This document shows positions 8,464 through 16,400 of a DNA stretch of 64,000 nt, one piece after another. Where the stretch lies: NCBI GenBank assembly GCA_963797255.1, contig CAWCOV010000030.1, positions 744,001 through 808,000 on the forward strand, given 5' to 3'. The stretch comes from JANXZS01 sp963797255 (GTDB lineage Bacteria > Acidobacteriota > Terriglobia > Terriglobales > Acidobacteriaceae). Position 1 is the stretch's first letter. Each line of letters starts with the position of its first letter. Both the position numbers and the translations under genes were made by a program. The notes below the pieces were generated by a model. The model searched no databases, had not been told where the DNA came from, and was given only the letters and a program-made list of their open reading frames with translations.

Positions 8464-8531
8464 ATATTTCCGTCACCACAATACAGCATCGCATTCATCG
8501 CAGCGTGAGTTCGAGTATCATCGGCGCAGAA

Positions 8532-10022
8532 ATGGTCGTCTTCGACAATCCCGGCAGAAAGATTTTTCGCGGCGTTCTGGTCACGGTTGCGGCCTTCGCC
8601 GTTACCGCGCTTTATCGGCTGGTTCTTCACGTAAACCAGACAACGGTGGCTCTGACTTTTATCGTCCTTGTGATGGTCGTCGCTTCCCGCTGGCAGCTTT
8701 TCTATTCCATTTACCTCTCGCTTCTGTGCGCGCTGCTTTATAACTTCTTTTTTCTGCCGCCATTTGGCACGTTTACGATTGCCGATCCGCAGAACTGGAT
8801 TGCCCTGATTGCGTTCCTGGGCGCCAGCCTCATCGTCAGCCGCCTGGCCGAACGCGAACATACGCAGGGAGTGCTTTCTGAACAGCGCCGCGAAGAAGTC
8901 GAGCGTCTTTACGAGTTCAGCCAGCAGATGTTGTTGCAGGACGATCTCTCTGAGCTGGCGCGGAATGTGCCGCGGCTGATTGCCAGTGTCTTTCATCTTC
9001 GGTCGGCGGCGCTCTTCGTCCAGGGTCAGAAGACTGCATATTATTCCGATCCAACCGACGAAGTTGTCTCGATGACGGAGCTTCAACTTGCGGCGGGTTC
9101 TGCCGAGGCAGGCAAGAGTGCAATGCCCGGCATCCGACTGGTGCCGCTGATGCTGGGCCTTCGATCTGTGGGGGCGCTGGCCATGCGCGAAGAGAATTAT
9201 TCCGATGGCATGTACGTTGCCATTGGAGGGCTGGTGGCAATTGCAGTCGAACGTGCCAGCGCAGTTGAACGATTCAGCCGCATTGAGGCTGCGCGAGAGA
9301 ACGAACGCCTTCGCACTGCGCTGCTCGATTCTGTAACCCACGAACTTCGCACGCCTCTCACGGCCATCCGGGCAGCGGCAACAAGCCTCTCGAGCCAGTC
9401 CTCGTTGGCGGAGAGTGAGCGAGAAGAAATGATCGCGATTGTGGACGAAGAGAGTGCGAGACTGGATCGCCTGATTGGGCAAGCGATGGAAATGGCGCAG
9501 CTGGATGCGCAGGGGATCAAGGTAAACAGGAAGGTTCAGAGCGTCGCGGATGTCTTCGAACAAGTTCTGGAAGATTCCCGGCCTGTGCTCGGAGATCACA
9601 GTGTCGTCGTTGAAGGAGTGGACAGTATCCCGCCGCTGCTGTTTGATCGGGAATTGGTTCGCCGTGTGATTCGACATCTGATTGAGAACGCCGCCAAGTA
9701 TTCGCCGCCCCGAACAGCTATCCACGTGAGCGCCGAACTTGAGGACACTCGCCTTTCCGTGAGCGTGGCGGATGAGGGCCATGGAATTGATGAAGCCGAT
9801 CGTCCTTTTATCTTCGACAAGTTTTACCGCGGGCGCGGCCTGCGCAAGCGAGTGCAGGGAACGGGAATGGGATTGGCAATTGCGCGCGCCATCGTAACCG
9901 CGCATGGCGGTGCCATCGAGTTGAGCAGCAGGCCGGAGCAGGGAACGGCATTCACTTTCTGGATCCCGGTGGAAACCGTGCCCGCACTGGAGAAGGCGCA
10001 GTCGAAATCCGCGGAAAAGTAA
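8532..10022 (+). CDS. KdpD-like sensor histidine kinase lacking the classical N-terminal input half
   Basis: A 496-residue kinase starting at ATG 8532; an earlier in-frame ATG would overlap divergent kdpE and reads as non-coding. Order: four closely packed membrane helices of the DUF4118/KdpD type (about 10-110, including YNFFFLPPFGTFTIADPQNW, a KdpD hallmark), a GAF-like cytoplasmic domain (about 140-245), HisKA with DSVTHELRTPLTAIR, and HATPase with IRHLIENAAKYSP and VADEGHGIDEADRPFIFDKF. Classical KdpD (about 890 residues) carries roughly 370 further N-terminal residues with a Walker site and a Usp domain. These are absent here and I see no remnant upstream. It is the probable partner of KdpE. 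Confidence 0.9.
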   Translation: MVVFDNPGRKIFRGVLVTVAAFAVTALYRLVLHVNQTTVALTFIVLVMVVASRWQLFYSIYLSLLCALLYNFFFLPPFGTFTIADPQNWIALIAFLGASLIVSRLAEREHTQGVLSEQRREEVERLYEFSQQMLLQDDLSELARNVPRLIASVFHLRSAALFVQGQKTAYYSDPTDEVVSMTELQLAAGSAEAGKSAMPGIRLVPLMLGLRSVGALAMREENYSDGMYVAIGGLVAIAVERASAVERFSRIEAARENERLRTALLDSVTHELRTPLTAIRAAATSLSSQSSLAESEREEMIAIVDEESARLDRLIGQAMEMAQLDAQGIKVNRKVQSVADVFEQVLEDSRPVLGDHSVVVEGVDSIPPLLFDRELVRRVIRHLIENAAKYSPPRTAIHVSAELEDTRLSVSVADEGHGIDEADRPFIFDKFYRGRGLRKRVQGTGMGLAIARAIVTAHGGAIELSSRPEQGTAFTFWIPVETVPALEKAQSKSAEK

Positions 10023-10077
10023 AGTGGCACTTGCGCGTTGGTATTGGCTGCTTGACAATGGCGCGGGGTGTTTCTTC

Positions 10078-10998
10078 ATGTCGGAAATTCGTCACAGTCA
10101 TTTCGTTCGCGTACTTGGTGTCGCGATTTTGGCCGCAGCAACAGGTTCAACTTTCATGAATGGACAAAACTCAAGACCACCGATTACCGGCATTGACCAC
10201 GTTGCTTTCCTCGTCAGCAACCAGGCAGACGCTGACAAGTTCTACGGGAAACTTCTGGGCTTCACGCGCGTTTCCATGGGCGGCGACACGGCTTACACTT
10301 ACCCGGTCAGCGCGACTCAGAACGTGGAAACCCTTACCGGTCCAGCCGAGCGAGACAGCCGACTGGATCACTTTGCATTTGCCACCACCGATGCTGAGGC
10401 TCTGCGGAAGTACCTCAAGGCGAAGGGCGTCAAGGTTCCGGATAAGTGTGGCGAAGCTTACGGCGGCGGATTGGAGTTTGCCGTCAAGGACCCTGAAGGA
10501 AATCCCGTTGAGTTTGTGCAGCGAACAGGGAAGGCCCCGATGATGGCGCCTTTGCCCATCAGCAAGCATTTGATTCATGTGGGCATGGTGGTACGCGATC
10601 CGGCGGTCGAGAACACCTTTTACCAGGACATACTCGGTTTCCACCTGCTGTGGAAGGGTGGAATGAAGGATGAAGTGACTGACTGGGTGAGCATGCAGGT
10701 TCCTGACGGCACGGATTGGTTGGAGTACATGCTCAACATCAAGTCCGACGCCAGCGCGGAGACGCGCGGGGTGATGAACCACATGGCCCTCGGCGTGAAA
10801 GACATTCAGGCTGCCGATGCATCCCTCAAAGCAACGGGCTGGACACCGACGCAGCGGGAGCATCCGCAGATGGGTCGCGATGGAAAATGGCAGCTGAACC
10901 TTTACGATCCCTACGGCACTCGCTCGGAGTTAATGGAATTTAAACCCGTGGGCAAGATCTGCTGCTCTCCGTACACCGCGAATCTGCCGACTGAGTAA
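10078..10998 (+). CDS. exported VOC-superfamily protein with two glyoxalase-like modules
   Basis: The 306-residue product starts at ATG 10078 and has a probable signal peptide (HFVRVLGVAILAAATGSTFM). Two glyoxalase/dioxygenase (VOC) modules follow. The first runs from about residue 35 (ITGIDHVAFLVSNQADADKF ... KDPEGNPVEFVQ) and the second from about 170 (KHLIHVGMVVRDPAVENTFY ... LNLYDPYGTRSELMEF). Potential metal ligands are the His of DHVAF and HVGM and the Glu of VEFV and SELMEF. The substrate cannot be inferred; the family includes isomerases, dioxygenases and binding proteins. It is encoded 55 bp after the histidine kinase and ends at a terminator. An in-frame GTG at 10024 is less likely because it would put extra residues before the signal. 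Confidence 0.85.
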   Translation: MSEIRHSHFVRVLGVAILAAATGSTFMNGQNSRPPITGIDHVAFLVSNQADADKFYGKLLGFTRVSMGGDTAYTYPVSATQNVETLTGPAERDSRLDHFAFATTDAEALRKYLKAKGVKVPDKCGEAYGGGLEFAVKDPEGNPVEFVQRTGKAPMMAPLPISKHLIHVGMVVRDPAVENTFYQDILGFHLLWKGGMKDEVTDWVSMQVPDGTDWLEYMLNIKSDASAETRGVMNHMALGVKDIQAADASLKATGWTPTQREHPQMGRDGKWQLNLYDPYGTRSELMEFKPVGKICCSPYTANLPTE

Positions 10999-11029
10999 CG
11001 TGTAATTTGAGGCTGGTGATCAAAACAAT

Positions 11030-11060
11030 TGCGCGGCGTCCCGGAAAAGGGAGCCGCGCA
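11030..11060. terminator. bidirectional terminator between convergent genes
   Basis: A GC-rich stem: TGCGCGGCGTCCC (11030-11042, one bulged G) pairs with GGGAGCCGCGCA (11049-11060) around a GGAAAA loop. T-rich sequence follows on the plus strand (TTTGCATTCTT) and on the minus strand (ATTGTTTT). It serves the VOC gene and the minus-strand secreted-protein gene. Confidence 0.75.
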
Positions 11061-11084
11061 TTTGCATTCTTCGCGAATGACGAG

Positions 11085-11438
11085 TTAGCGATCGTATCCG
11101 TAGCGGTCGCGGTGATCGCGATAGTCGTCGCGGGCGTGGTCCCGATCGCGACGTTCGCGCGCCTCATGCTCACGCCATTCACGTTCACGGCGTTCCCGCT
11201 CGCGCCACTCATGCTCGCGCCATTCCCGCTGTGCTACCCAACGGCCCGGATAATATTGCCCGTAAGAGTAGTAGGCAGGAACCCAGCTGTATCCCGGACC
11301 CGGGCACTGCGGCTGGTAGGACGCGTACACCGGAGCTTCGGAGGGTCCCAGATTCACAAATACCCTGACAGCGGCGTGGGCTGCGGAAGAGGCAATGACG
11401 AGACCAGTGGCTAGTGCGATAGAGCGAAGTGCGCGCAT
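11085..11438 (-). CDS. small secreted protein, CPGPGY motif and Arg/Glu repeats
   Basis: A 117-residue protein with a clear signal peptide (MRALRSIALATGLVIASSAAHA). The mature N-terminus contains YQPQCPGPGYSWVPAYYSYG, and the C-terminus is a charged low-complexity stretch built on REWREHE/RERRERE units and ending in Asp/Arg/Tyr. The first motif is shared with the YXWGXW-type protein at 32829 (LCPGPGYIWTPGYWAYG), so the two belong to the same secreted acidobacterial-type family. Function unknown. AGGAGG lies just upstream of the ATG. It is divergent from murC. Confidence 0.8.
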   Translation of the reverse strand: MRALRSIALATGLVIASSAAHAAVRVFVNLGPSEAPVYASYQPQCPGPGYSWVPAYYSYGQYYPGRWVAQREWREHEWRERERREREWREHEARERRDRDHARDDYRDHRDRYGYDR

Positions 11439-11574
11439 AGGAACCTCCTTATTTTGTTTCGCCCCAAATCTCTTATGAAATGGGGAGGCCGTTTCCTTGA
11501 GGCTTTCCTTGCTCCTTCAAGCAAACGCTGTATCAGTGGGAACACGCGCACGGAAAAATGTTGCGGTCTGGATT

Positions 11575-11615
11575 TCAGCGCTTCCGCCGCACTGCACTTT
11601 CGCCGGAAGCGCTGA
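11575..11615 (+). promoter_or_regulatory. strong hairpin in the murC upstream region
   Basis: TCAGCGCTTCCG (11575-11586) and CGGAAGCGCTGA (11604-11615) are perfect 12-bp complementary arms with a 17-base loop, ending 44 bp before the murC start. No T tract follows, so a plain terminator is unlikely. It may be a leader structure or a protein-binding site in the intergenic region shared with the divergent secreted-protein gene. Confidence 0.45.
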
Positions 11616-11659
11616 TAGAGTAAAGAGTTCCGGTTCTTCCACGTCGCAGCCCACTTACT

Positions 11660-13060
11660 ATGTTTGCAAAATCACAACGCGTGCACTTCATCGGAATCGG
11701 CGGCATCGGTATGAGCGGCATTGCCGAGATTCTGCTTACGCTCGGTTATCCCGTCTCCGGCTCTGACCTGCGCCGTACCGCCATCACGGACCGCCTGGCA
11801 TCGCTGGGCGCGACGGTATTTGAGGGTCATGCCGCCGCGAATGTTGTCGGTTCGGGAGTGATCGTTACCAGTTCGGCCGTCAACGAGCGCAATCCTGAAG
11901 TAGTGGAAGCCCGCACGCGCAAGATCCCGGTCATTCAGCGGGCGGAGATGCTTGCCGAGCTGATGCGCCTGAAATACGGCATCGCTATCGCCGGTATGCA
12001 CGGCAAGACGACGACCACCTCGATGGTGGCTGCGGCGCTCGCCGGCGGTGGGCTGGATCCCACGGTGGTGGTTGGCGGTCGCGTCGGAGCGCTGGGCTCC
12101 AATGCCCGCCTGGGAAAATCGCAATACCTGGTTGCGGAGGCGGACGAGAGCGATCGCTCCTTCCTGAAGCTTTCTCCCATCCTCGCCGTCGTCACCAATC
12201 TTGATCGAGAGCATATGGACTGCTATCGCGACATGGCCGACGTGGAGAATGCATTCGTCGAGTTCATGAATCGCGTGCCGTTTTACGGAAGCTGCACCGT
12301 GTGCCACGACGATGCGCAACTGATGGCGATACTGCCGCGAGTGCAGCGGCGCATTTTCACATACGGCACCGCACCCGAGGCTGATTTCGTGGTGCGCATG
12401 TTGCCCACATCTTTAGCCACGGCCGATTTGCAGGAAGCAGGAAATGCTTCGATTGTTCGATCTCGATTTGAAGTGGCTGCCGGCGGCACGGTTCTCGGGC
12501 CATTCGAACTGCATGTTCCTGGCAGGCACAATGTTTTGAACGCTACTGCGGCCATCGCAATCGCCACGCAGCTTGAAGTGCCCGCGGCGCAGATCGCGTC
12601 CGCGCTGGATGCTTATCGTGGGGTGGACCGGCGATTCCAATGGAAAGGTGAAGTCAATGGCGTGGCAGTCGTCGACGATTACGGCCATCATCCCACCGAG
12701 ATCCGCGCAACTCTGGCCGCTGCCCGCGAGTGCGGCTACACGAGTGTGCAGGTAATTTTTCAGCCGCACCGCTACTCGCGTACACGCGATCTTATGGAGG
12801 ATTTCGCCGCGTCCTTTTCCGATGCTGATGGCGTTCAGATTCTGGACATTTACGCGGCCAGCGAGGAACCTATCGCAGGCGTTGACGCTGCGGCGCTGGT
12901 AAAAGCGGTGAATCGGCCATCGGTCGAATATGCAGCCTCGTTTGACAAGGCGGTTCAGCGGTCGGTGGACCAGGCAAAGGTTGGCGGGGTGATCCTGACA
13001 CTTGGCGCGGGGAATGTGTCGCAGCTAGGCGGCAAGGTGCTTGAGGCTTTGCGCGGGTAA
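11660..13060 (+). CDS. murC: UDP-N-acetylmuramate--L-alanine ligase
   Basis: A 466-residue Mur ligase adding L-Ala to UDP-MurNAc in the cytoplasm, the first peptide step of peptidoglycan synthesis. Visible features are the N-terminal nucleotide fold (VHFIGIGGIGMSGIAEILL), the ATP P-loop GMHGKTTTT (112-120), the Mur motifs EADESDRSFL and NLDREHMDCY, and the C-terminal domain VVDDYGHHPTEIRATL and FQPHRYSRTRDL. The length is typical. It is the first gene of a partial division cluster that continues with ftsQ, ftsA and ftsZ; murG, ftsW and mraY are not upstream, where a divergent secreted-protein gene lies instead. Confidence 0.97.
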   Translation: MFAKSQRVHFIGIGGIGMSGIAEILLTLGYPVSGSDLRRTAITDRLASLGATVFEGHAAANVVGSGVIVTSSAVNERNPEVVEARTRKIPVIQRAEMLAELMRLKYGIAIAGMHGKTTTTSMVAAALAGGGLDPTVVVGGRVGALGSNARLGKSQYLVAEADESDRSFLKLSPILAVVTNLDREHMDCYRDMADVENAFVEFMNRVPFYGSCTVCHDDAQLMAILPRVQRRIFTYGTAPEADFVVRMLPTSLATADLQEAGNASIVRSRFEVAAGGTVLGPFELHVPGRHNVLNATAAIAIATQLEVPAAQIASALDAYRGVDRRFQWKGEVNGVAVVDDYGHHPTEIRATLAAARECGYTSVQVIFQPHRYSRTRDLMEDFAASFSDADGVQILDIYAASEEPIAGVDAAALVKAVNRPSVEYAASFDKAVQRSVDQAKVGGVILTLGAGNVSQLGGKVLEALRG

Positions 13061-13079
13061 GACGGAACTCGGAGGAAGC

Positions 13080-13916
13080 TTGAAGCTCGCGGCGTTGACC
13101 CTCTCACTATTCATTGCGTCACCCTTCGTGTGGGGTGTGGGGACGAAGACGGTTCGCGTGGCTGTCTGCCAGATACTGGCGATTGACGGCGACCGCGAGG
13201 GGAACTTCCGCCGCATCGAGTACGCGCTGCAGACGGCGGAGGCAGGGCATGCTGACATTGCTGTTTTCCCGGAGTCCGTGATCCTGGGATGGGAGAATCC
13301 CGAGGCGCATCAAATGGCCACGCCCATCCCCGGCAAGGACAGCGACCGCATCGCCGATCTTGCCCGGAAGTACAAGCTGATGATTGCCGTCGGCCTGGAT
13401 GAGAAGGATGGCGAGCGGCTCTACGATTCAGCCATCCTGGTGGACAAGTCGGGCAAGCTGCTGTGGAAGCATCGCAAGATCAACGTGCTGGCCGAACTGA
13501 TGACGCCGCCGTATTCGGAGGGCAGGCCGGAAGACATTGGAGTGGTGGAGACGGAGTTTGGCCGCATCGCGCTGCTGATCTGCGCGGATACATTTCAGGA
13601 TGCGAACATCGCCCGCATCCAGAGCATGAAGCCGGACCTGCTGCTGGTGCCCTACGGGTGGGCCGCCGAGAACAAGGAGTGGCCGCAGCACTCCGATGAA
13701 CTGAAGAAGCTGATCCAAAGGCGCTCGGCGGAACTGAAGGTTCCGTTCGTGGGCGTCGATCTTGTGGGCGAGATGACTCATGGTCCATGGCGCGGGCAAA
13801 CTTACGGCGGCTCCAGCTTTGTCGCCGATGGATCGGGGAAAATTCTCCTCACCCTGCGCGACCGCGATGTGGATTTGCAGATCATCGAACTGCAGATTGG
13901 CGCGCCGCAAAAGTAA
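13080..13916 (+). CDS. exported carbon-nitrogen hydrolase (nitrilase superfamily)
   Basis: The product carries the nitrilase-superfamily triad, numbered from the upstream ATG at 13041: Glu78 in VFPESVILGW, Lys146 in WKHRKINVL and Cys181 in LLICADTF. It hydrolyses an amide or nitrile; the substrate is unknown. An uncleaved or cleavable signal-like helix (AALTLSLFIASPFVWG) precedes the catalytic fold, suggesting export, which is unusual for the family. The ATG at 13041 lies inside murC. TTG at 13080, with GGAGG at 13071-13075 and 278 residues, places the signal at the very N-terminus and is my choice, although the spacing is short. The position between murC and ftsQ suggests co-expression with envelope synthesis. 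Confidence 0.85.
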   Translation: MKLAALTLSLFIASPFVWGVGTKTVRVAVCQILAIDGDREGNFRRIEYALQTAEAGHADIAVFPESVILGWENPEAHQMATPIPGKDSDRIADLARKYKLMIAVGLDEKDGERLYDSAILVDKSGKLLWKHRKINVLAELMTPPYSEGRPEDIGVVETEFGRIALLICADTFQDANIARIQSMKPDLLLVPYGWAAENKEWPQHSDELKKLIQRRSAELKVPFVGVDLVGEMTHGPWRGQTYGGSSFVADGSGKILLTLRDRDVDLQIIELQIGAPQK

Positions 13917-13966
13917 GGCCCCGTTCCCTCGCGGATACCCTCCCAGGCACTTCGGACAATTGAGGC

Positions 13967-13995
13967 TGTTGATCGTTCACTTGCCGCGTTATAGT
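13967..13995 (+). promoter_or_regulatory. possible sigma70-type promoter for ftsQAZ
   Basis: TATAGT at 13990-13995 resembles a -10 box, with TGTTGA 17 bases upstream as a weak -35. It lies in the 113-bp gap before ftsQ. Weak evidence only. Confidence 0.25.
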
Positions 13996-14029
13996 CGCAT
14001 TTGGCGACTCTCACGACCTAGCTCAGGGC

Positions 14030-15154
14030 GTGGCAAAAAACGACGGATACACAAGCCGTGCTTCGGCGCTTGCTGAGGATGAGCCGTTGGACCAGTTTTA
14101 TCGTCCGGCGGCAACATCGTCCAAGCTGCGTCCTGAGCGACCTCTGTCTACGGACGAGGATACGGGCGAGGAGGAGTCATTCCTGCGCTCGCGCCGTCGC
14201 GTCGCTGTTCGCAAAGGTCTTCTCCCTAAAAATCGCATTGTCCGCATTGCGCTGGCGTTTGGGCTGATCATCGCTCTTGCGCTGCTGGTCCTGCTCGGCA
14301 TGGCGATCCGCGACTTCCTCAAGCACGATCCGCGCTTCCGGCTCGATAGCGCATCCATGATTCAAATCGTTGGCAATACCGAGGTCACGCGCCCGGAACT
14401 GCTGTCAGTGTTCGGCAGCGATATTGGCCGGAACGTTTTCTTTGTCCCGCTGTCTGAGCGGCGCGCTGACCTGGAGCGCCTGCCCTGGGTGGAGCATGCC
14501 ACGGTCATGCGCCTGCTTCCCAATCAACTCCGCGTCGCCATCGTGGAACGCACTCCTGTCGCCTTCGTTCGCCACGACAAGGAAATTGGGCTGGTGGATG
14601 GCAACGGCGTTCTGCTGAGAATGGCTCCCTCCGTCATCAGCGAAAAGCACTTTTCATTCCCCGTGATTTCCGGCATCGACGCGCGCGATCCTCTATCTAC
14701 CCGAGCCGCCCGCATGAAGATTTACCAGCGGTTTGTGGCGGAGCTTGATTCCGACGGACAGAAAGTTTCAGAACAATTGAGCGAAGTGGACCTATCCAAT
14801 CCCGAGGACGTAAAAGTACGGATGCCCGAGCAGGGCTCGGACATTCTCGCTCACTTTGGCGACGAGAAGTTCCTTAGCCGTTACAAGAATTACAAGTCGC
14901 ACCTTGCCGAATGGAGACAGCAATATCCGCATCTGGCGTCGGTGGATCTTCGTTACGACCACCAGGTGGTGCTGGAGATGGACAAGGGCGCAGAGGCGAC
15001 AAAGGATCTGGATCCGCAGGCCATCACGGACGAGCCTCCCCCGGTAAAGAAGGCGGCAAGTTCGCCGAAGCCAGCTACTACCCACGCCACATCGACGGCG
15101 AAAGCTGGCGCGAAAACGCACTCCGTTCCGGCACGGAAGGCTGGGCACAAATGA
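14030..15154 (+). CDS. ftsQ: cell division protein FtsQ/DivIB
   Basis: A 374-residue bitopic division protein starting at GTG 14030. It has a cytoplasmic Arg-rich tail (1-69), one membrane helix (about 70-93), a periplasmic POTRA domain (about 103-175: SASMIQIVGNTEVTRPELLS ... PWVEHATVMRLLPNQLRVAI) and the FtsQ beta domain (ERTPVAFVRHDKEIGLVDGNG, then VRMPEQG and YKSHLAEWRQQYPHLASVDLRY). FtsQ links early and late divisome proteins. The C-terminal 65 residues are Ala/Lys/Pro/Thr-rich and probably disordered. The stop overlaps the ftsA start by 4 bp (ATGA). Confidence 0.95.
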   Translation: MAKNDGYTSRASALAEDEPLDQFYRPAATSSKLRPERPLSTDEDTGEEESFLRSRRRVAVRKGLLPKNRIVRIALAFGLIIALALLVLLGMAIRDFLKHDPRFRLDSASMIQIVGNTEVTRPELLSVFGSDIGRNVFFVPLSERRADLERLPWVEHATVMRLLPNQLRVAIVERTPVAFVRHDKEIGLVDGNGVLLRMAPSVISEKHFSFPVISGIDARDPLSTRAARMKIYQRFVAELDSDGQKVSEQLSEVDLSNPEDVKVRMPEQGSDILAHFGDEKFLSRYKNYKSHLAEWRQQYPHLASVDLRYDHQVVLEMDKGAEATKDLDPQAITDEPPPVKKAASSPKPATTHATSTAKAGAKTHSVPARKAGHK

Positions 15155-16368
15155 GTGAGCGGGTAGAGAGCCTGATCACCGTTCTCGATGTCGGCAGTTC
15201 GCACATCCGCGTGCTGGTGGCAGACCTGAACGATGGCGCCCTGCGCTATCGCGGCCACGGAGTCATTGAGGCCGCCGGAATGCGCAAAGGCCTGGTCGCT
15301 GACCTGAATCCTGCGATCAAGTCCGTGATTAAGGCGGCAAATTCCGCGGAGACTTCCGCACGTTGCACCATTGAACAGTGCGTAATCGGTGTTGGCGGTC
15401 CTCATGTTCGCGGAGTGAACAGCCGTGGCGGAATTACGCTGGGATCGCGCCTGAGGGAGATTACGCGGGAAGATGTTCGTGCGGCGGTCGATCGCGCTCG
15501 CTCCGTATCTCTGCCGGCGGACCGCGAAGTGCTCCACTTGTTGCCGCAGCAATTCATTCTCGACGAGCAGCCGGGCATTCACGATCCGGTTGGCATGGTG
15601 GGCAACCGCCTGGAAGTGAATCTGCATATCTCCACGTGCTCTGCGAGCGCCTACCAGAGCGTGATTACCTGCGCGAACCGCGCCGGTCTTGAAGTTACAG
15701 AGACGGTCTTTGAAGCAATTGCGGCGGCGGAAGCAACAATTTCAGCCGATGAGCGGGAACTTGGCGTCTGCGTAATGGACATCGGCGCGGGGTCAACCGA
15801 GTTGGCTGTCTTCTTCGAGGGCTCCGTCGCGCACACCGCGGTGATTCCCGTTGGTGGAGATCACTTCACAAACGATCTAGCCGTGGGCCTGCATGTTCCC
15901 GTGCAGGAAGCGGAGATGTTGAAGTGCTGCTACGGAAATGCAGTCGTCACCTCCGTGCCGCAATTGAACGAGATCGAAGTGCAGGGAATTGCCGGATATC
16001 CTCCGCGCATTGTCCGTCAACGGCTATTGGGCGAAATACTCGAGCCGCGGGCACGGGAGCTGTTTCACCTGCTACGTGAAAATCTTCGCCAGGGTGGAGT
16101 GCTCGAGGCCATGGGCGCCGGATGTGTGATTACGGGCGGTGGTTCTCGCCTGCCCGGATTGCTGGATGTGGCGGAAAGCCTGTTGCGTGTACCTGCCCGC
16201 ATCGGCTACCCCGTACCGCTTTCAAAAATGCCGGAAGAGCTAGTGCAGCCGGAGTTCGCTGCAACGGTAGGCATGCTTTTGTATACCCACCGCACTCGCA
16301 TTCTGCGGGCGGCAGAAGACCAGGGCCTGCGTGCAAAGTTACGAGCAATGTTTGCTGGTAGTTTGTAA
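15151..16368 (+). CDS. ftsA: cell division protein FtsA
   Basis: A 405-residue actin-like ATPase that tethers FtsZ to the membrane. The start is ATG 15151 (MSERVESL), overlapping the ftsQ stop; longer open frames upstream are ftsQ in another frame. Features: phosphate-1 loop TVLDVGSSHIRVLV, SHS2/1C insertion around IEQCVIGVGGPHVRG, phosphate-2 VCVMDIGAGSTELAVF, adenosine motif GCVITGGGSRLPGLLD, and a C-terminal amphipathic membrane-targeting helix (LRAKLRAMFAGSL). The length is typical. It lies 32 bp upstream of ftsZ. Confidence 0.97.
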   Translation: MSERVESLITVLDVGSSHIRVLVADLNDGALRYRGHGVIEAAGMRKGLVADLNPAIKSVIKAANSAETSARCTIEQCVIGVGGPHVRGVNSRGGITLGSRLREITREDVRAAVDRARSVSLPADREVLHLLPQQFILDEQPGIHDPVGMVGNRLEVNLHISTCSASAYQSVITCANRAGLEVTETVFEAIAAAEATISADERELGVCVMDIGAGSTELAVFFEGSVAHTAVIPVGGDHFTNDLAVGLHVPVQEAEMLKCCYGNAVVTSVPQLNEIEVQGIAGYPPRIVRQRLLGEILEPRARELFHLLRENLRQGGVLEAMGAGCVITGGGSRLPGLLDVAESLLRVPARIGYPVPLSKMPEELVQPEFAATVGMLLYTHRTRILRAAEDQGLRAKLRAMFAGSL

Positions 16369-16400
16369 AGATCAACTAGTAACCAATAGGAGCTAAGCCA

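Noticed and set aside
8295..10079. A 594-codon open frame antisense to the histidine kinase
   Set aside because: The kinase motifs on the plus strand are unambiguous; the antisense product has no recognisable pattern.
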